This document shows positions 24,460-25,899 of a DNA stretch of 25,899 bases, in pieces. Below the pieces are notes generated by a model that saw only the letters and a program-made list of their open reading frames with translations, searched no databases and was not told where the DNA came from. The DNA is taken from NCBI GenBank assembly GCA_964621755.1, contig CAZUPI010000033.1, positions 1-25,899 on the forward strand. The letters run 5' to 3'. This DNA is from UMGS1696 sp964621755. Lineage in GTDB: Bacteria; Bacillota; Clostridia; Oscillospirales; CAG-272. The number at the start of each line of letters is the position of its first letter. Positions within the stretch are counted from its first letter, which is position 1. The translations under genes were made by a program, and so were the position numbers.

Positions 24460-25376
24460 TTAATTCCATTTCTTCCTTACTCCCAAAAGCAAGACAGCAC
24501 ATATTATCAAATATAACGAAACATACACGAGTGCCGCTTGATTCTGGAGAAGCAGTGGGGTAGCACGCGCAAACGATGTGAAATCAATCCTGCTTAATAT
24601 CTCCATTCCAAACCATGATAACAACATAGGAAGGAACGCTGATATAGATGCCGTCATTATAGTCAATACAGGCTTGCACAGTAACGCAGAAAGAGAGCAA
24701 AGAACCACCGTAAACAGTATGCACGCCAGTATTTTTACAGCCATAAACATTCCAATATACTGTCCAATAGTAATATTCAATGCAAAATCGCTCATTAATT
24801 CAATGGATTGTATCGGCGCCATCATAAGCGGCATTTCATACGAATTGTATACAGATATGATATCTATCATATACCATATCACGCTAAGGATAGCACAAAT
24901 AACGCGGGAAGAGAGATATTTATTGAATAATGTTTTATTTCTGCCTTTTTTGACATACGCATTATCTGCGCAAAACTGCCGGATAATTGTTTTTCGTTAT
25001 ATTCTTTCGAAAAAACACTTGTAAACAATAATATTAAAACCAAATATAATGTCCAATCTGTATCGATGAAAAACAACCTTTTCCATCCAGTGTCGTATAC
25101 AAACCACGATTGCATTCCTTTATAATGCATTTCGTCAATGTAAACAGCATGATTTTCTATAATTTCAAAACATTCGTTTCTACTGTAAGCATAATTATAT
25201 TCCGAAAGGTATTGGCGATATTCATCAAAAGTAATTTCATCATTTACATATAACAGCTGCATCTCATCTTTTTTGACAATCGCAGAGTCAATCATGTTTC
25301 GCTCATCAATGAGATACTGTCGCTTTGCATCGGTCATCTCGCCTGACAAAACCGTCATAACCGTTATCCACTTCAT
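24460..25376 (-). pseudogene. ABC-2 type permease, N-terminally truncated and frameshifted
   Basis: On the minus strand the frame opens within an extracytoplasmic Glu-rich region (GEMTDAKRQYLIDERN ... EITFDEYRQYLSEYNY), then a membrane helix (WTLYLVLILLFTSVF) and the loop KEYNEKQLSGSFAQIMRMSKK. At a run of six A (24946-24951) one base is missing; in the next frame it continues as GRNKTLFNKYLSSRVICAIL and four more helices to RKKWN at the stop 24460. The first membrane segment is missing and the beginning overlaps the end of the upstream ATPase frame, which suggests a deletion that joined two genes. It is the relic of an efflux permease of unknown substrate. Confidence 0.75.
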
Positions 25377-25899
25377 AGACTGTTTCTGCTTTGGAGGCTA
25401 CGTCGGAATCGTGAGTGACAATAACAATTGTTGTATTATAATCACGATGAATTCTCTCCAAGTATTCAACTAAAGTTTCTGCAGAAGCTTTATCCAAATT
25501 TCCAGTCGGTTCATCAGCAAGTAATATTTTAGGGCGATTAATTAACGCTCTTGCTATTGCTATTCTTTGCTGCTGACCACCTGATAATTCAGAGGGAAGG
25601 TGATCTAGTCTATTTGTTATGTCTAGTTTATCACATAACTCAGAAAAATAGGAATTCGAAAAATTATCAGAATTTTTAAAAGGGAACAATATATTTTCTT
25701 TAGCAGTAAGTACAGGGAAAAGACAGTAAGACTGAAAAATAAACCCCATCTCACGACTTCTGAATTCGGATATTTCTTTGTCATTCATTTTTGCAATATC
25801 TTTATTATTCACATATATAGAACCTTTGGTAGGAAATATAAATCCTGCTATAAGACTAAGCAATGTTGATTTACCCGAACCCGATTTTCCTGTTATAGC
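25306..25899 (-). CDS. MacB/LolD-type ABC transporter ATPase, 5' end outside the window
   Basis: The minus-strand frame enters at base 25899 with ITGKSGSGKSTLLSLIAG (Walker A), then FIFQSYCLFPVLTAKENI (Q-loop), LSGGQQQRIAIARAL (signature), ILLADEPTGNLD (Walker B with catalytic Glu) and IVIVTHDSDVA (switch His). This is the MacB/LolD/FtsE group, which powers FtsX-like permeases for export of peptides or lipoproteins. After VYEVDNG near 25,370 the frame continues into sequence that matches the permease remnant in another frame, so the natural C-terminus may be lost by a fusion deletion. The ATPase core seems intact. Its proper permease is not in the window. Confidence 0.85.
   Translation of the reverse strand, partial: AITGKSGSGKSTLLSLIAGFIFPTKGSIYVNNKDIAKMNDKEISEFRSREMGFIFQSYCLFPVLTAKENILFPFKNSDNFSNSYFSELCDKLDITNRLDHLPSELSGGQQQRIAIARALINRPKILLADEPTGNLDKASAETLVEYLERIHRDYNTTIVIVTHDSDVASKAETVYEVDNGYDGFVRRDDRCKATVSH

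Overview
The window looks like chromosomal DNA of a low-to-mid GC Firmicute of class Clostridia, probably an anaerobic gut relative of the Oscillospiraceae/Lachnospiraceae. The basis is an S-layer-homology (SLH) surface protein, strong GGAGG ribosome sites, near-consensus sigma-A promoters, a MarR-controlled heterodimeric ABC exporter and many Clostridia-type accessory genes. No rRNA, tRNA or CRISPR array was found. Family names come from reading motifs by eye; no database search was run.

Bases 1-12,250 are well-kept, mostly intact genes of mixed base composition. In order they are: a large SLH protein with a beta-helix and six or seven tandem C-terminal repeats (minus strand); a YghZ-type aldo/keto reductase (plus); a minus-strand operon marR - ABC half-transporter A - ABC half-transporter B, with overlapping start/stop codons and a perfect 16-bp palindrome next to the -10 of its promoter; a small heavy-metal-associated (HMA) protein; a secreted LysM-CAP protein; and an ECF-type sigma factor with an unusually long C-terminal extension. 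Promoters and intrinsic terminators are easy to see here.

Bases 12,250-16,960 are an accessory island that mixes intact genes with gene scraps. It holds a GNAT acetyltransferase tail, a small Cro/CI regulator, an APH-type phosphotransferase, the tail of an RlmD-like methyltransferase with an internal stop, then an apparent operon: a two-domain kinase (APH-like domain plus protein-kinase-like domain), a DUF3795-like Cys-rich protein broken by two compensating frameshifts, and a P-loop kinase.

Bases 16,960-21,960 are AT-rich and decayed. The best reading is a ruined RiPP (ribosomally made, modified peptide) locus: a glycosyltransferase with its middle deleted, a 94-residue candidate precursor with eight spaced cysteines, a radical SAM/SPASM maturase of about 640 codons carrying two frameshifts and one TAG stop, a 32-residue ORF ending in a Cys-rich tail, and the C-terminal half of an ABC exporter. 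A fragment of an IS982-type transposase follows.

Bases 22,100-24,220 carry an intact Dam/DpnII-type adenine methyltransferase and an overlapping PD-(D/E)XK restriction endonuclease gene, presumably a GATC system. Its right edge abuts an ABC ATPase gene cut off just after Walker A. Bases 24,250-25,899 (minus strand) are ABC transporter pieces: that truncated ATPase, a frameshifted ABC-2 permease lacking its N-terminus, and a MacB/LolD-type ATPase whose 5' end lies beyond the window. The right half thus looks like a site of repeated insertion, deletion and decay, with the restriction-modification pair as its main intact cargo.
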